Below, piece after piece: positions 9,276 to 17,288 of a DNA stretch of 52,733 nucleotides (positions are counted from its first letter, which is position 1; every line of letters begins with the position of its first letter). The notes beneath the pieces were generated by a model. That model saw only the letters and a list, made by a program, of their open reading frames with translations. It made no database searches and was not told where the DNA came from. The position numbers and the translations under genes are program-made. This stretch comes from Methanosarcina baikalica (lineage in GTDB: Archaea; Halobacteriota; Methanosarcinia; Methanosarcinales; Methanosarcinaceae). Location of the stretch: NCBI RefSeq assembly GCF_031461075.1, contig NZ_JAVKPK010000024.1, forward strand, positions 1-52,733, written 5' to 3'.

Positions 9276-9656
9276 TTGGGTAAAAAATCACTAGTAAAAC
9301 TGATACGAAAAACAAATCCAAGAATCGTTTCCCTGATTCTTACCCTGAAAGAAAGGGCCAACGGAGATGCCGCCCCAATCTGGAAGGATATAGCGAAACG
9401 TCTTGAGATGCCGGCCAGAAACTATGCGGCTGTGAACATAAGTAAGATCAACAGGCACACCGCAGAAAATGATGTCCTGCTTATTCCGGGAAAAGTTCTG
9501 GGCGCAGGGCTCCTTGATCATCCTGTAACTGTTGCGGCTGTAACCTTCAGTGGATCTGCAGTTGAAAAGATCACTGAAGCCGGTGGCAAGTGCCTGAGTC
9601 TCGAAGAGATAATGGAAGCAAATCCTAAAGGGTCCGGTATCCGGATTTTCCGCTGA
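9276..9656 (+). CDS. rpl18e: 50S ribosomal protein L18e
   Basis: Structural protein of the large ribosomal subunit, archaeal/eukaryotic type. The start is a TTG at 9276 placed 8 nt after GGAGG, giving 126 residues, normal for the family. The open frame extends upstream to 9204 but those 24 residues do not resemble L18e. Seen: KTNPRIVSLILTLKERAN, the conserved WKDIAKRLEMPARNYAAVN, VLLIPGKVLGAGLLDH and the C-terminal GSGIRIFR. It is the first gene of the conserved cluster rpl18e-rpl13-rps9-rpoN-rpoK-rps2 and is followed after one base by the rpl13 ribosome-binding region. Confidence 0.95.
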   Translation: MGKKSLVKLIRKTNPRIVSLILTLKERANGDAAPIWKDIAKRLEMPARNYAAVNISKINRHTAENDVLLIPGKVLGAGLLDHPVTVAAVTFSGSAVEKITEAGGKCLSLEEIMEANPKGSGIRIFR

Positions 9657-9666
9657 GGTGTCGAAG

Positions 9667-10089
9667 ATGACGGTTATCGATGCAAATGGGCTTATTCTGG
9701 GGCGTCTTGCAAGTAAAGTTGCAAAACAGTTGCTTTCAGGAGACGAAAAGATCTTTATCGTAAATGCCGAAAAAGCCATAATTTCTGGTTCAAAGGCAGC
9801 CACCCTCAGAGAATACCGGGAAACCCGGGAAAGGGGTGCTACGGAATTCGGACCTTATTTCCCGAAACGTCCGGACCGTATCCTGAAGAGGACTATCCGT
9901 GGCATGCTGCCTTATAAGAAATCAAGAGGCAAGGACGCAATGTCCAGGCTCAAAGTCTATGTAGGTGTCCCCTACGAACTCAAGGGCGCTGAAGTGATCA
10001 CCATCGCAGATGCCGATATGAGGCTTCTGAGCTCCAATAAGTACATTGAGCTTGGTGAAGTGAGCCAGAAAATGGGTTCAAAGTTCTAA
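9667..10089 (+). CDS. rpl13: 50S ribosomal protein L13
   Basis: Large-subunit ribosomal protein. The ATG at 9667 follows GAGGTG, which overlaps the rpl18e stop, giving 140 residues; an in-frame GTG at 9658 is less likely. Seen: the N-terminal VIDANGLILGRLASKVAKQL typical of archaeal L13, EYRETRERGATEFGPYFPKR, and the conserved RTIRGMLPYKKSRGKDAMSR. The C-terminus ends in MGSKF. It is tightly packed between rpl18e and rps9, consistent with one transcript. Confidence 0.96.
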   Translation: MTVIDANGLILGRLASKVAKQLLSGDEKIFIVNAEKAIISGSKAATLREYRETRERGATEFGPYFPKRPDRILKRTIRGMLPYKKSRGKDAMSRLKVYVGVPYELKGAEVITIADADMRLLSSNKYIELGEVSQKMGSKF

Positions 10090-10102
10090 AGGGTGAGTCC
10101 TC

Positions 10103-10507
10103 ATGGTCAAAGTAGTTAATTCATCTGGTAAGCATAAGACTGCAACTGCACGTGCAACAGTCACAAAAGGAACCGGTAAGGTCAGGATCAACAAAATTCC
10201 GCTCGAGATATACTCTCCAGAGCTTGCAATGATGAAGATCTCCGAACCTCTGCTAATCGCAGGAAATGAAGTGGTCTCCGGGCTTGACATCAATGTCGAT
10301 GTTCGGGGCGGCGGGATTGTCGGACAGGCTAATGCGGTAAGAACCGCTGTTGCCCGTGGTATTGTGGAATGGACCAATGACACAATCCTCAGAGACAACT
10401 TAGCAAGCTATGACCGCAGTTTACTTGTAAGCGATTCCAGGCAGAAAGAATCAAAGAACTTTGGTGGACCTGGAGCAAGGGCTAAATACCAGAAATCTTA
10501 CAGGTAA
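10103..10507 (+). CDS. rps9: 30S ribosomal protein S9
   Basis: Small-subunit ribosomal protein of 134 residues whose C-terminal tail reaches toward P-site tRNA. Seen: SSGKHKTATARATVTKGTGK at the N-terminus, the glycine-rich DVRGGGIVGQANAVRTAVAR in the middle, and the typical basic C-terminus KESKNFGGPGARAKYQKSYR, with Tyr-Arg at the end. The ATG follows GGGTGAGTCC 14 bases after rpl13. Its stop lies only 4 nt before the rpoN start. Confidence 0.97.
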   Translation: MVKVVNSSGKHKTATARATVTKGTGKVRINKIPLEIYSPELAMMKISEPLLIAGNEVVSGLDINVDVRGGGIVGQANAVRTAVARGIVEWTNDTILRDNLASYDRSLLVSDSRQKESKNFGGPGARAKYQKSYR

Positions 10508-10511
10508 GACT

Positions 10512-10700
10512 ATGATCCCAGTCCGATGTTTCTCATGTGGAAAAGTAATCTCAAACTATTGGGATGAGTACAAAAGACGCGTTAATGATGGCGAAGACGG
10601 TGCCGCAGTGCTGGATGATCTTGGGATCACCCGCTACTGCTGTCGCAGAATGATTCTAAGCCATGTTGAACTCGTTGATGTGCTTTCGCCTTACCAGTAA
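10512..10700 (+). CDS. rpoN: DNA-directed RNA polymerase subunit N (RPB10 homologue)
   Basis: Small zinc-binding subunit of archaeal RNA polymerase that helps assemble the D/L/N/P platform. The ATG at 10512 gives 62 residues, the usual size. Seen: MIPVRCFSCGKVISNYWDEY with the first zinc pair (CxxC), and the adjacent pair RYCCRRM near residue 45, the unusual CC arrangement diagnostic of RPB10/RpoN. The gene follows rps9 by 4 nt and ends immediately before tRNA-Pro, so the tRNA is probably cut from the same transcript. Confidence 0.97.
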   Translation: MIPVRCFSCGKVISNYWDEYKRRVNDGEDGAAVLDDLGITRYCCRRMILSHVELVDVLSPYQ

Positions 10701-10775
10701 GGGACCGTAGGGTAGCTTGGTCCATCCTTCGGCGTTCGGGACGCCGGAACCTGAGTTCGAATCTCAGCGGTCCCA
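10701..10775 (+). tRNA. tRNA-Pro (anticodon CGG)
   Basis: Acceptor GGGACCG (10701-10707) pairs with CGGTCCC (10768-10774), with discriminator A at 10775. The D-arm has A14, G18G19 and A21. The anticodon stem CGGCG/CGCCG encloses TTCGGGA, so the anticodon is CGG, reading CCG. The T-arm loop is TTCGAAT. CCA is not encoded. The gene begins on the base after the rpoN stop. Confidence 0.95.
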
Positions 10776-10891
10776 TTACCCTATTTCCAGGGTGCTGGTT
10801 TTCAGGCATGTATTGTACTAAATATTAAATTTATCATGATTCTCAATTTATCGGAATTCATCGGAGCGTTTTTAAGTTTCAGGGTGATCAG

Positions 10892-11074
10892 TTGGTCAAG
10901 GAAAAGTATACCCGGTTCGAACGTGCACGGATTATAGGTGCAAGATCATTGCAAATTGCAATGGGAGCTCCTGTCCTTGTTGAAGATGACGGGCGGCTGG
11001 ATCCTCTCGATGTTGCTATTGAAGAGTTGAAGGCCGGAGTTATTCCTATCACGGTCAAACGTAAAATCAATTGA
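10892..11074 (+). CDS. rpoK: DNA-directed RNA polymerase subunit K (RPB6 homologue)
   Basis: A 60-residue RNA polymerase subunit near the base of the clamp. It starts at TTG 10892, immediately after GGGTGATCA (10882-10890), which matches the 16S tail and decides this start. Seen: the core motif YTRFERARIIGARSLQIAMG, the stretch PLDVAIEELKAGVIPITVKR and the terminal KIN, the whole conserved RPB6 tail domain. It lies after tRNA-Pro in the ribosomal/RNA polymerase cluster and about 70 nt before rps2. Confidence 0.96.
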   Translation: MVKEKYTRFERARIIGARSLQIAMGAPVLVEDDGRLDPLDVAIEELKAGVIPITVKRKIN

Positions 11075-11144
11075 AAACGTAGCGGGATACAGTTTAAGAT
11101 ATTGAATGTGTTTTATTGTTGATTCTATATTATGAGGTGACTTT

Positions 11145-11888
11145 ATGGATAATATTGAGCAGACCGGGCAGGAGGAAACCGAAGCACAGCCTTTGCCTGA
11201 AGAAAATGTCGTGGCTGAAGCAAAATCTGCACCTGAAAAGGAAGCTGCAGCAAAAACCAGATCTGTGCCTGTAGAAACAGAGGATGAAGCAGCCTCTCCT
11301 AAAGAAGGTTCCACATCCCTTGTTTCTATTGACGAATACCTGGCAGCAGGCGTTCACATAGGTACCCAGCAGAAGACCCAGGATATGATGCGTTTCGTAT
11401 ATAGGGTTAGAACTGACGGACTATATGTGCTTGACATCCAGTCAACAGACGAAAGAATAAGAGTTGCATCAAAATTACTGTCTCACTATGATCCTGCAAG
11501 GATCCTTGTGGTTTCTTCAAGGCAGTATGGACAGCACCCTGCAAGGATGTTTTCCAGATCACTTGGCACAAGAGCAATGCTCGGAAGGTTCATTCCAGGC
11601 TCTCTTACAAACCCTCAAATCTACGGTTTCTTTGAGCCTGATGTTGTAATTGTAACCGACCCTGCAGGCGATGCCCAGGTTCTGAAGGAAACTTCAAGCA
11701 TCGGAGTACCTGTTATAGCACTCTGTGATACCAACAACCTGATTTCAAATGTGGACCTTGTAATTCCCACAAACAACAAAGGTAGAAAAGCTCTTTCCCT
11801 CGTCTACTGGTTACTTGCAAGGGAAGTTTCACGGCTTAATGGTACTCCATTCAATTACGAATTGACTGAATTCGAAACACCTCTTTGA
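11145..11888 (+). CDS. rps2: 30S ribosomal protein S2
   Basis: Small-subunit ribosomal protein, 247 residues. Seen: the S2 body begins at about residue 60 with LVSIDEYLAAGVHIGTQQKT and continues through RILVVSSRQYGQHPARMF, FIPGSLTNPQIYGFFEPDVV and VPVIALCDTNNLISNVDLVI. Residues 1-56 are an acidic, Ala/Glu/Pro-rich low-complexity extension that is not part of the usual fold and is probably disordered. AGGTGAC precedes the ATG at 11145. It is the last gene of the ribosomal/RNA polymerase cluster here; no enolase gene lies between rpoK and rps2, as it does in some archaea. Confidence 0.96.
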   Translation: MDNIEQTGQEETEAQPLPEENVVAEAKSAPEKEAAAKTRSVPVETEDEAASPKEGSTSLVSIDEYLAAGVHIGTQQKTQDMMRFVYRVRTDGLYVLDIQSTDERIRVASKLLSHYDPARILVVSSRQYGQHPARMFSRSLGTRAMLGRFIPGSLTNPQIYGFFEPDVVIVTDPAGDAQVLKETSSIGVPVIALCDTNNLISNVDLVIPTNNKGRKALSLVYWLLAREVSRLNGTPFNYELTEFETPL

Positions 11889-11962
11889 TCCCGAAAGACA
11901 GTCCTGCATACTGCAAAGATATATAAAAATTACCCCTATCTTAGTTATATGGGTGATCATAA

Positions 11963-12760
11963 ATGAGGCAGCCAGCAGTTGCAGGGCAGTTCTATCCCCT
12001 GCATCCTGAATATCTGGAGAAAGAACTTAAGCGATGTTTTGAAGGTATGGAGATCCGGGAACGAAATATCCTCGGGGCTGTTTGCCCGCATGCAGGATAT
12101 GTTTATTCCGGGAAAGTTGCTGCAAATGTCTATGCAGCTCTCCCCAAAGCCGATACCTATGTCCTTTTCGGCCCCAACCATACGGGATACGGCTCACCTA
12201 TATCAGTATCCAGAGACACATGGAAGACTCCCCTGGGAACTGTAGATGTTGATCTCGAACTTGCCGATGGATTTTTAGGAAGCATCGTTGATGAGGACGA
12301 GCTTGGACACAGGTACGAACATTCAATCGAAGTTCAGCTCCCTTTCCTTCAATACCGTTTTGATCAGGATTTCCGGATACTTCCTATCTGTATGGGTATG
12401 CAGGATGAGGAAACCGCGATTGATGTAGGAGAGCTTGTTGCCAACCTCGTTTCCAAAAGCGGGAAAAAAGCAGTCTTCATCGCATCCAGTGATTTTACAC
12501 ATTATCAGCCTGCAGAGCTTGCAGGGGAAATGGACAATGAAATCATAGAGGCTATCCTTAACCTGGATGTTTCGGAGATATATGAACGGCTCTACAGAAG
12601 AAATGCATCCGTGTGCGGATACGGACCTATCGCTGCGATGCTAACAGCCTCAAAAAAGCTCGGCGCAAACCGGGCTGAACTGCTTAACTATTCAAACAGC
12701 GGGGATGTTTCCGGAGATATGAATGCAGTTGTGGGATATGCGGCGATTATCGTAGAGTAA
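11963..12760 (+). CDS. MEMO1 family protein
   Basis: A 265-residue member of the MEMO family, related in fold to class III extradiol dioxygenases; its archaeal role is unknown. Seen: the opening MRQPAVAGQFYPLHPEYLEK, metal-site-like histidines in CPHAGYVYSG and FGPNHTGYG, YEHSIEVQLPFLQ, the SSDFTHYQP motif and the C-terminal GDMNAVVGYAAIIVE. It has its own TATA (AGATATATAAA, about 11918-11928) and GGGTGATC five bases before the ATG, so it is separately transcribed although it is close behind rps2. In many archaea MEMO lies next to mevalonate kinase, as here. Confidence 0.93.
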   Translation: MRQPAVAGQFYPLHPEYLEKELKRCFEGMEIRERNILGAVCPHAGYVYSGKVAANVYAALPKADTYVLFGPNHTGYGSPISVSRDTWKTPLGTVDVDLELADGFLGSIVDEDELGHRYEHSIEVQLPFLQYRFDQDFRILPICMGMQDEETAIDVGELVANLVSKSGKKAVFIASSDFTHYQPAELAGEMDNEIIEAILNLDVSEIYERLYRRNASVCGYGPIAAMLTASKKLGANRAELLNYSNSGDVSGDMNAVVGYAAIIVE

Positions 12761-12925
12761 GAGGAATTCTGCGGAAAAAATGGAGCATACTCATTTTTGA
12801 TTAAAGGATACGGGATAGTAACTTACACCCGAATAAATTTTTTACGAATTTTCACCATTATCTACTTATCATAGTTTATAACACAGGTTAAACATCCAAA
12901 AATAAGTATTTTAGCATTAGGGAAC

Positions 12926-13002
12926 AAATTGACAGTGCATTCATAAATAAATTAACTGCGCACTCAAAAACAAATTAGCGTTTATCTTCAAATATAAATT
13001 CA
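12926..13002 (+). promoter_or_regulatory. Three 23-bp direct repeats upstream of the mvk promoter
   Basis: Imperfect direct repeats, each beginning AAATT, start at 12926, 12949 and 12972, an exact 23-bp period (about two helical turns). Copies 1 and 2 share most positions; copy 3 is more diverged. A TATA-like AAATATAAATTC follows at about 12991-13002 and the mvk ribosome-binding site at 13037-13043. The placement directly upstream of TATA suggests activator sites. Confidence 0.45.
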
Positions 13003-13047
13003 TTGCCTACCTACTTCAATCAAATTTGTAACTTTCAGAGGAGTAAT

Positions 13048-13953
13048 ATGATTTCGTGTTCTGCCCCCGGGAAAATTTATCTTTTCGGAGAACATGCGGT
13101 TGTCTACGGAGAACCCGCAATAGGATGTGCAATTGAATTAAGGACCCGTGTGCGGGCGGAGTTAAGTGACTCTATAATAATTCAGTCGGAGATCGGCCGA
13201 ACAGGGATTGATTTTGAAAAACATCCTTATATTTCCGCAACCATTGAGAAAATGAGGGAAATAGTACCAATAGATGGTGTTCATCTGAAAGTTGATTCTG
13301 AGATTCCTGTGGGCTCGGGACTCAGTTCATCTGCCGCTGTTACGATTGCAAGTATAGGTGCGCTCAATAAAATGTTTTGCTGTGGCCTCTCTCTCGAAGA
13401 AATCGCTAAAATAGGGCATGAAATCGAAATTCAGGTGCAAGGGGCCGCAAGTCCTACTGACACTTATGTTTCTACATTCGGAGGGGTTGTGACCATTCCC
13501 GATAGGGGGAAGCTGAAGACGCCTGATTGCGGGATTGTTATCGGGGATACAGGAGTTTTCGCTTCTACAAAAGAGCTTGTAACAAGTGTGAGAAAACTCC
13601 GCGAAAGTTATCCACATCTTATAGGGCCTCTAATGGTTGTTATTGGAAGAATTTCCAAGACCGCAGAACCCTTTTTCCAGACAGGAGATTACTCTTCAAT
13701 TGGCAAACTTATGAATGTGAACCAGGGCCTTCTGGACGCACTTGGAGTAAATACTTTTGAACTCTCTAAATTAATATACTCCTCTAGGGGAGCTGGAGCT
13801 TTCGGAGCAAAGAGTACAGGAGGTGGAGGTGGGGGGTGTATGGTTGCCCTTACAGCACCTGACAAATGTATACAGGTTGCTGAAGCTATTGCAGGTGCAG
13901 GGGGTAAAGCAATCATAACAAAACCCACGGAACAGGGCTTAAGGTTAGATTGA
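13048..13953 (+). CDS. mvk: Mevalonate kinase
   Basis: Phosphorylates mevalonate to 5-phosphomevalonate for isoprenoid lipid synthesis. The ATG at 13048 follows AGAGGAG, giving 301 residues; the frame is open 15 codons further up without a ribosome-binding site. Seen, as in all GHMP kinases: motif 1 SAPGKIYLFGEHAVVYG, the ATP-binding loop PVGSGLSSSAAVTIAS, the catalytic-region QGAASPTDTYVSTFGG, and motif 3 AGAFGAKSTGGGGGGC. It opens the isoprenoid series mvk-ipk-fni. Confidence 0.97.
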   Translation: MISCSAPGKIYLFGEHAVVYGEPAIGCAIELRTRVRAELSDSIIIQSEIGRTGIDFEKHPYISATIEKMREIVPIDGVHLKVDSEIPVGSGLSSSAAVTIASIGALNKMFCCGLSLEEIAKIGHEIEIQVQGAASPTDTYVSTFGGVVTIPDRGKLKTPDCGIVIGDTGVFASTKELVTSVRKLRESYPHLIGPLMVVIGRISKTAEPFFQTGDYSSIGKLMNVNQGLLDALGVNTFELSKLIYSSRGAGAFGAKSTGGGGGGCMVALTAPDKCIQVAEAIAGAGGKAIITKPTEQGLRLD

Positions 13954-14052
13954 GCAACTCAAACCCTTATCTCGTTTAGCTTTGTTTCATTATTTCGCGG
14001 TTGTCCATAAAGGAAGCTGGAAGTTATTTATTAAGGTATCAAGTGATATGGT

Positions 14053-14832
14053 ATGATCTCAACTGAACCTGTTATCCTGAAACTTGGAGGCAGCGTCATT
14101 ACTGACAAAGGCGCAGATGAAGGGATTGTAAGAGAGGCTGATCTCCTGAGGATTGCGAAGGAAGTTTCCGAATTCCGGGGAAAAATGATTATTGTGCACG
14201 GTGCAGGATCCTTTGGGCATACCCACGCCAAAAATTACGGGCTTGACAGGAAGTTTGATCCGGAAGGGGTAATTATAACTCACGAATCCGTCAAGAAGCT
14301 TGCTTCCACGGTGGTAGGTGCCCTGAATCATTTCGGAGTCCGGGCTGTGGCTGTACATCCGATATGCTGTACGGTTTGCAGAAATGGGCGGATAGAGAGC
14401 ATGTATCTTGACAACATAAAGCTCATGCTCGAGAAAGGCTTTGTCCCTGTGTTGCATGGAGATGTTGTTATGGATCTCGAACTCGGAGCGTGTGTTCTCT
14501 CAGGAGACCAGATAGTCCCCTACCTTGCAAAAGAACTAGGGATAACCAGACTCGGACTGGGATCGGCCGAGGATGGAGTGCTTGATAAAGATGGAAAATC
14601 CGTACCTGAAATTACCCCTGAAAAATTTGAAAATTTCAAGCATTATATAAGAGGTTCAGGAAGTACCGATGTTACGGGCGGCATGCTTGGGAAGGTACAG
14701 GAACTTCTTGAACTTAGCAAAACGTCTTCTATTACTTCATATATATTCAATGCGGGAAAAGAGGATAATGTGTATCGGTTCTTAAATGGAGAATCCATAG
14801 GGACTAGGATTAGTCCGGATAAAAGGGTATGA
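14053..14832 (+). CDS. ipk: Isopentenyl phosphate kinase
   Basis: Converts isopentenyl phosphate to isopentenyl diphosphate with ATP, the last phosphorylation of the archaeal modified mevalonate pathway. It has 259 residues of the amino acid kinase fold. Seen: VILKLGGSVITDKG at the N-terminus, the IVHGAGSFGHTHA loop whose His is the family's conserved substrate-phosphate contact, PVLHGDVVMD, GLGSAEDGVLDKDG and DVTGGMLGKVQEL. It ends 3 nt before fni, so the two are surely cotranscribed. With mvk and fni it supports the modified archaeal route. Confidence 0.96.
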   Translation: MISTEPVILKLGGSVITDKGADEGIVREADLLRIAKEVSEFRGKMIIVHGAGSFGHTHAKNYGLDRKFDPEGVIITHESVKKLASTVVGALNHFGVRAVAVHPICCTVCRNGRIESMYLDNIKLMLEKGFVPVLHGDVVMDLELGACVLSGDQIVPYLAKELGITRLGLGSAEDGVLDKDGKSVPEITPEKFENFKHYIRGSGSTDVTGGMLGKVQELLELSKTSSITSYIFNAGKEDNVYRFLNGESIGTRISPDKRV

Positions 14833-14835
14833 AGT

Positions 14836-15933
14836 ATGATCAACACTACCTCAAGGCGAAAGATCGAACACCTGAAACTGTGTGCTGAAAGCCCGGTTGA
14901 ATCCCGAAACGTCAGTGCGGGCTTTGAGGATGTGACTCTGATCCACAGGGCGCTTCCTGAACTCAATATGGATAAACTTGATCTGTCTGTGGATCTTCTA
15001 GGAAAGCGCCTGAAAGCTCCTTTTTTGATCGCCTCGATTACAGGAGGGCATCCTGATACTATTTCGGTAAACTCTGCCCTTGCCGCTGCGGCTGAAGAGC
15101 TGGGGGTGGGAATAGGCGTTGGCAGCCAGAGGGCTGCAATTGATGACCCTGCCCAGGAGGAATCTTTCAAGGTTGTCAGGGAAAAAGCTCCGAATGCCTT
15201 TGTTTATGGAAATGTGGGCGCTGCTCAGATCCGCGAGTACGGGATTGATGGAGTTGAAAAACTTGTCGAAATGATCGACGCCGATGCCCTTGCCATCCAC
15301 CTGAACTTTTTACAGGAAGCCATCCAGCCAGAAGGAGATAGGGATGCTACTGGCTGTCTTGACATGATTAGAGAAATCTGCTCCGTGCTGGGCACACCAG
15401 TAATCATTAAAGAAACAGGAGCTGGCATCTCAAGGGAAGATGCCATCCTCCTTCAGAAGGCAGGAGTGTCTGCAATTGATGTAGGAGGTGCGGGAGGCAC
15501 GAGCTGGGCAGGAGTTGAGGTCTACAGGGCCAGGGAAAGTGGAGATTCTGCCTCTGAAAACCTTGGGGAACTTTTCTGGGACTTTGGAATTCCTACAGTT
15601 GCCAGCATTATAGAATCAAGGGTTTCCCTCCCGATTATCGCAACAGGTGGGGTAAGGACAGGGCTTGATATAGCTAAGTCCATTGCTCTCGGAGCCAATG
15701 CGGCAAGTGCAGCTCTTCCTTTCGTGGGTCCTGCCCTTGAAGGAAAAAAATCGGTTGTTAGTGTCCTTTCCAGCATGCTGGATGAGTTCAGAGTTGCGAT
15801 GTTTCTATGTGGCTGTGCAAACATACACGACCTGCGCAATGCGCCCTTGGTCGTTACCGGCTGGACTCTTGAATACCTGCGGCAACGAGGCTTTAACTTA
15901 AAGGACTATGCCGTCTCAGGAGACACTTTTTAA
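14836..15933 (+). CDS. fni: Type 2 isopentenyl-diphosphate delta-isomerase (FMN-dependent)
   Basis: Interconverts isopentenyl and dimethylallyl diphosphate using reduced FMN. It has 365 residues and a TIM barrel of the FMN family. Seen: TTSRRKIEHLKLC (the RKxxH start typical of the family), FLIASITGGHPDT, GVGIGVGSQRAAI, LAIHLNFLQEAIQPEG, the phosphate-binding DVGGAGGTSWAGVE, and ATGGVRTGLDIAKSIALGAN. It begins 3 nt after ipk. The stop at 15933 is followed by a long non-coding region, so the operon probably ends here. Confidence 0.97.
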   Translation: MINTTSRRKIEHLKLCAESPVESRNVSAGFEDVTLIHRALPELNMDKLDLSVDLLGKRLKAPFLIASITGGHPDTISVNSALAAAAEELGVGIGVGSQRAAIDDPAQEESFKVVREKAPNAFVYGNVGAAQIREYGIDGVEKLVEMIDADALAIHLNFLQEAIQPEGDRDATGCLDMIREICSVLGTPVIIKETGAGISREDAILLQKAGVSAIDVGGAGGTSWAGVEVYRARESGDSASENLGELFWDFGIPTVASIIESRVSLPIIATGGVRTGLDIAKSIALGANAASAALPFVGPALEGKKSVVSVLSSMLDEFRVAMFLCGCANIHDLRNAPLVVTGWTLEYLRQRGFNLKDYAVSGDTF

Positions 15934-16109
15934 GGTACGTCATCCATATTTGACTACTTTTGCTTGTAATCTGTATTAAAATTTATATTATACCGGTAAG
16001 GTCTAATAACAGGTGCGTTCAATAAAAGGTTCGTTCCATAACAATATTTATACATAATATGAAAGTAATGTTCGAGAAGAAATCATTAATATATGAATAA
16101 TGGTTTATG

Positions 16110-16246
16110 TTCCCAGATAAGGGAATAATCTACTAAGCATAATATTCATGTTCCGGGATTAAGGGAAAACCTACTCGGATAAGAAATCAATATCCTCAAA
16201 TCAGGGAAAATCCAATGTGAGCATTTTAATTTCCTGAATCAAGGAA
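16110..16246 (+). repeat. Four short hairpins at about 40-bp spacing
   Basis: Short inverted repeats of one shape recur: TTCCC/GGGAA (16110-16125), TTCC/GGAA (16151-16167), TCCT/AGGG (16193-16206) and TTCCT/AGGAA (16231-16246). Their centres are spaced about 41, 41 and 39 bp. Loops share a GAT-AA flavour. The stems vary but stay paired, which suggests selection on structure or on a dyad protein site. Confidence 0.45.
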
Positions 16247-16757
16247 AAATTAATTAGCTTATTATCTTTTAGGATACTTGGCGAGTAGAAAAGAATTAGT
16301 TGTCAGAACATTCGGATAATAACTAAGTCCGATCTGAATTATCTGGAAGGCAGGTACTCAATTGAATTGGGATCTGCTTCAATATAACCACAATTTTCAG
16401 GGTCATCATTTATTTGAAGTCGGTTAAATTGAGGAATTAATCTCACCGTTACTCAGGCTAAAATAATTTAATACAGAGTTATTTCATTATTGGAGCAAGA
16501 ATAATTTACAAAAGCCATTAAATCAGGAACCACCTGCTGAGAGTCATCATGGCAAGGGTAATTTAAGTAAGATGGGCCAAGAATCAACAGGGATAAAAAA
16601 TCAATAAAAATAAAGAATCAATTACAAAGAGTAGGTTACTAAGCAAATTCACGAAGAATCGGCTTGAATAGAAGACGATGCGTTTTCAAAACACTTTAAG
16701 GGCAGAAATCTTACCTTATATAATAGGTTGATAATCAGGTCCGTAGGGCTTGTTATG

Positions 16758-16854
16758 AAATAACTTAGGTAACACATAATTATTTTGGAACAAAATCGAT
16801 GGAGCTGCTTATGAAAATAATTAAGTACAGTATCAAAATGTGCCTAAGTTATTT
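16758..16854 (+). ncRNA. Long interrupted hairpin, candidate structured RNA or element remnant
   Basis: AAATAACTTAGG (16758-16769) pairs perfectly with CCTAAGTTATTT (16843-16854). CACAT (16773-16777) pairs with ATGTG (16838-16842), and AATTATTTT (16778-16786) with AAAATAATT (16814-16822). That makes 26 bp of nested pairing in 97 nt. No ORF is present. It may be a small RNA, a regulatory structure or a decayed mobile element. Confidence 0.4.
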
Positions 16855-17288
16855 AGCTGTGGGTTCTTAAGAATTAATATTCAGCAAGGGTATGCAAAAG
16901 TTTCCTGTTAATAGAATTCGCAGCCAGAATTTATCTGATCCGACAGGGAAAATCCTTTGAAAGAACGCATCGAAAGAAACCACTACTTGAGATAGCCTCC
17001 TGAGTTGCTAGCAGGCATCATAATATTTGTATACTGAAACAAATATATATCTAAAGTGGTATTCTTCTGCACGAGACTGTAGCCTGATTCATTTCATCCG
17101 GGAGTGAATTTCTTCCTAAGAGAATGATTTGAATAGTGACTGCTCTAAGGCTGATTCTTTATTAGATTCTATGTTATGCGCTTATACTGTTCACATCAAG
17201 GTTATTACTTTAGATTATTACCTACCTGATCCTTTTTCAGAGGATTCGGTTTCACAAGGACAAAAAAATAAAATAAGAGGTTAAAAAT

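Larger units (their letters stand above)
15934..17288. other. 1.35-kb non-coding region between fni and aRNase J
   Basis: No ORF with protein-like composition was found. It holds the repeated short hairpins at 16110-16246 and the long interrupted hairpin at 16758-16854, listed separately. Near the right end CAAATATATATC (17040-17051) is a good TATA box and overlaps a small inverted repeat (ATATTTG at 17023-17029, CAAATAT at 17040-17046). If used, it gives the RNase J transcript a leader of over 200 nt. Confidence 0.5.

Noticed and set aside
16110..16246. CRISPR array
   Set aside because: The repeated units are short, imperfect dyads with no conserved 24-37-bp repeat and no cas genes in the window.
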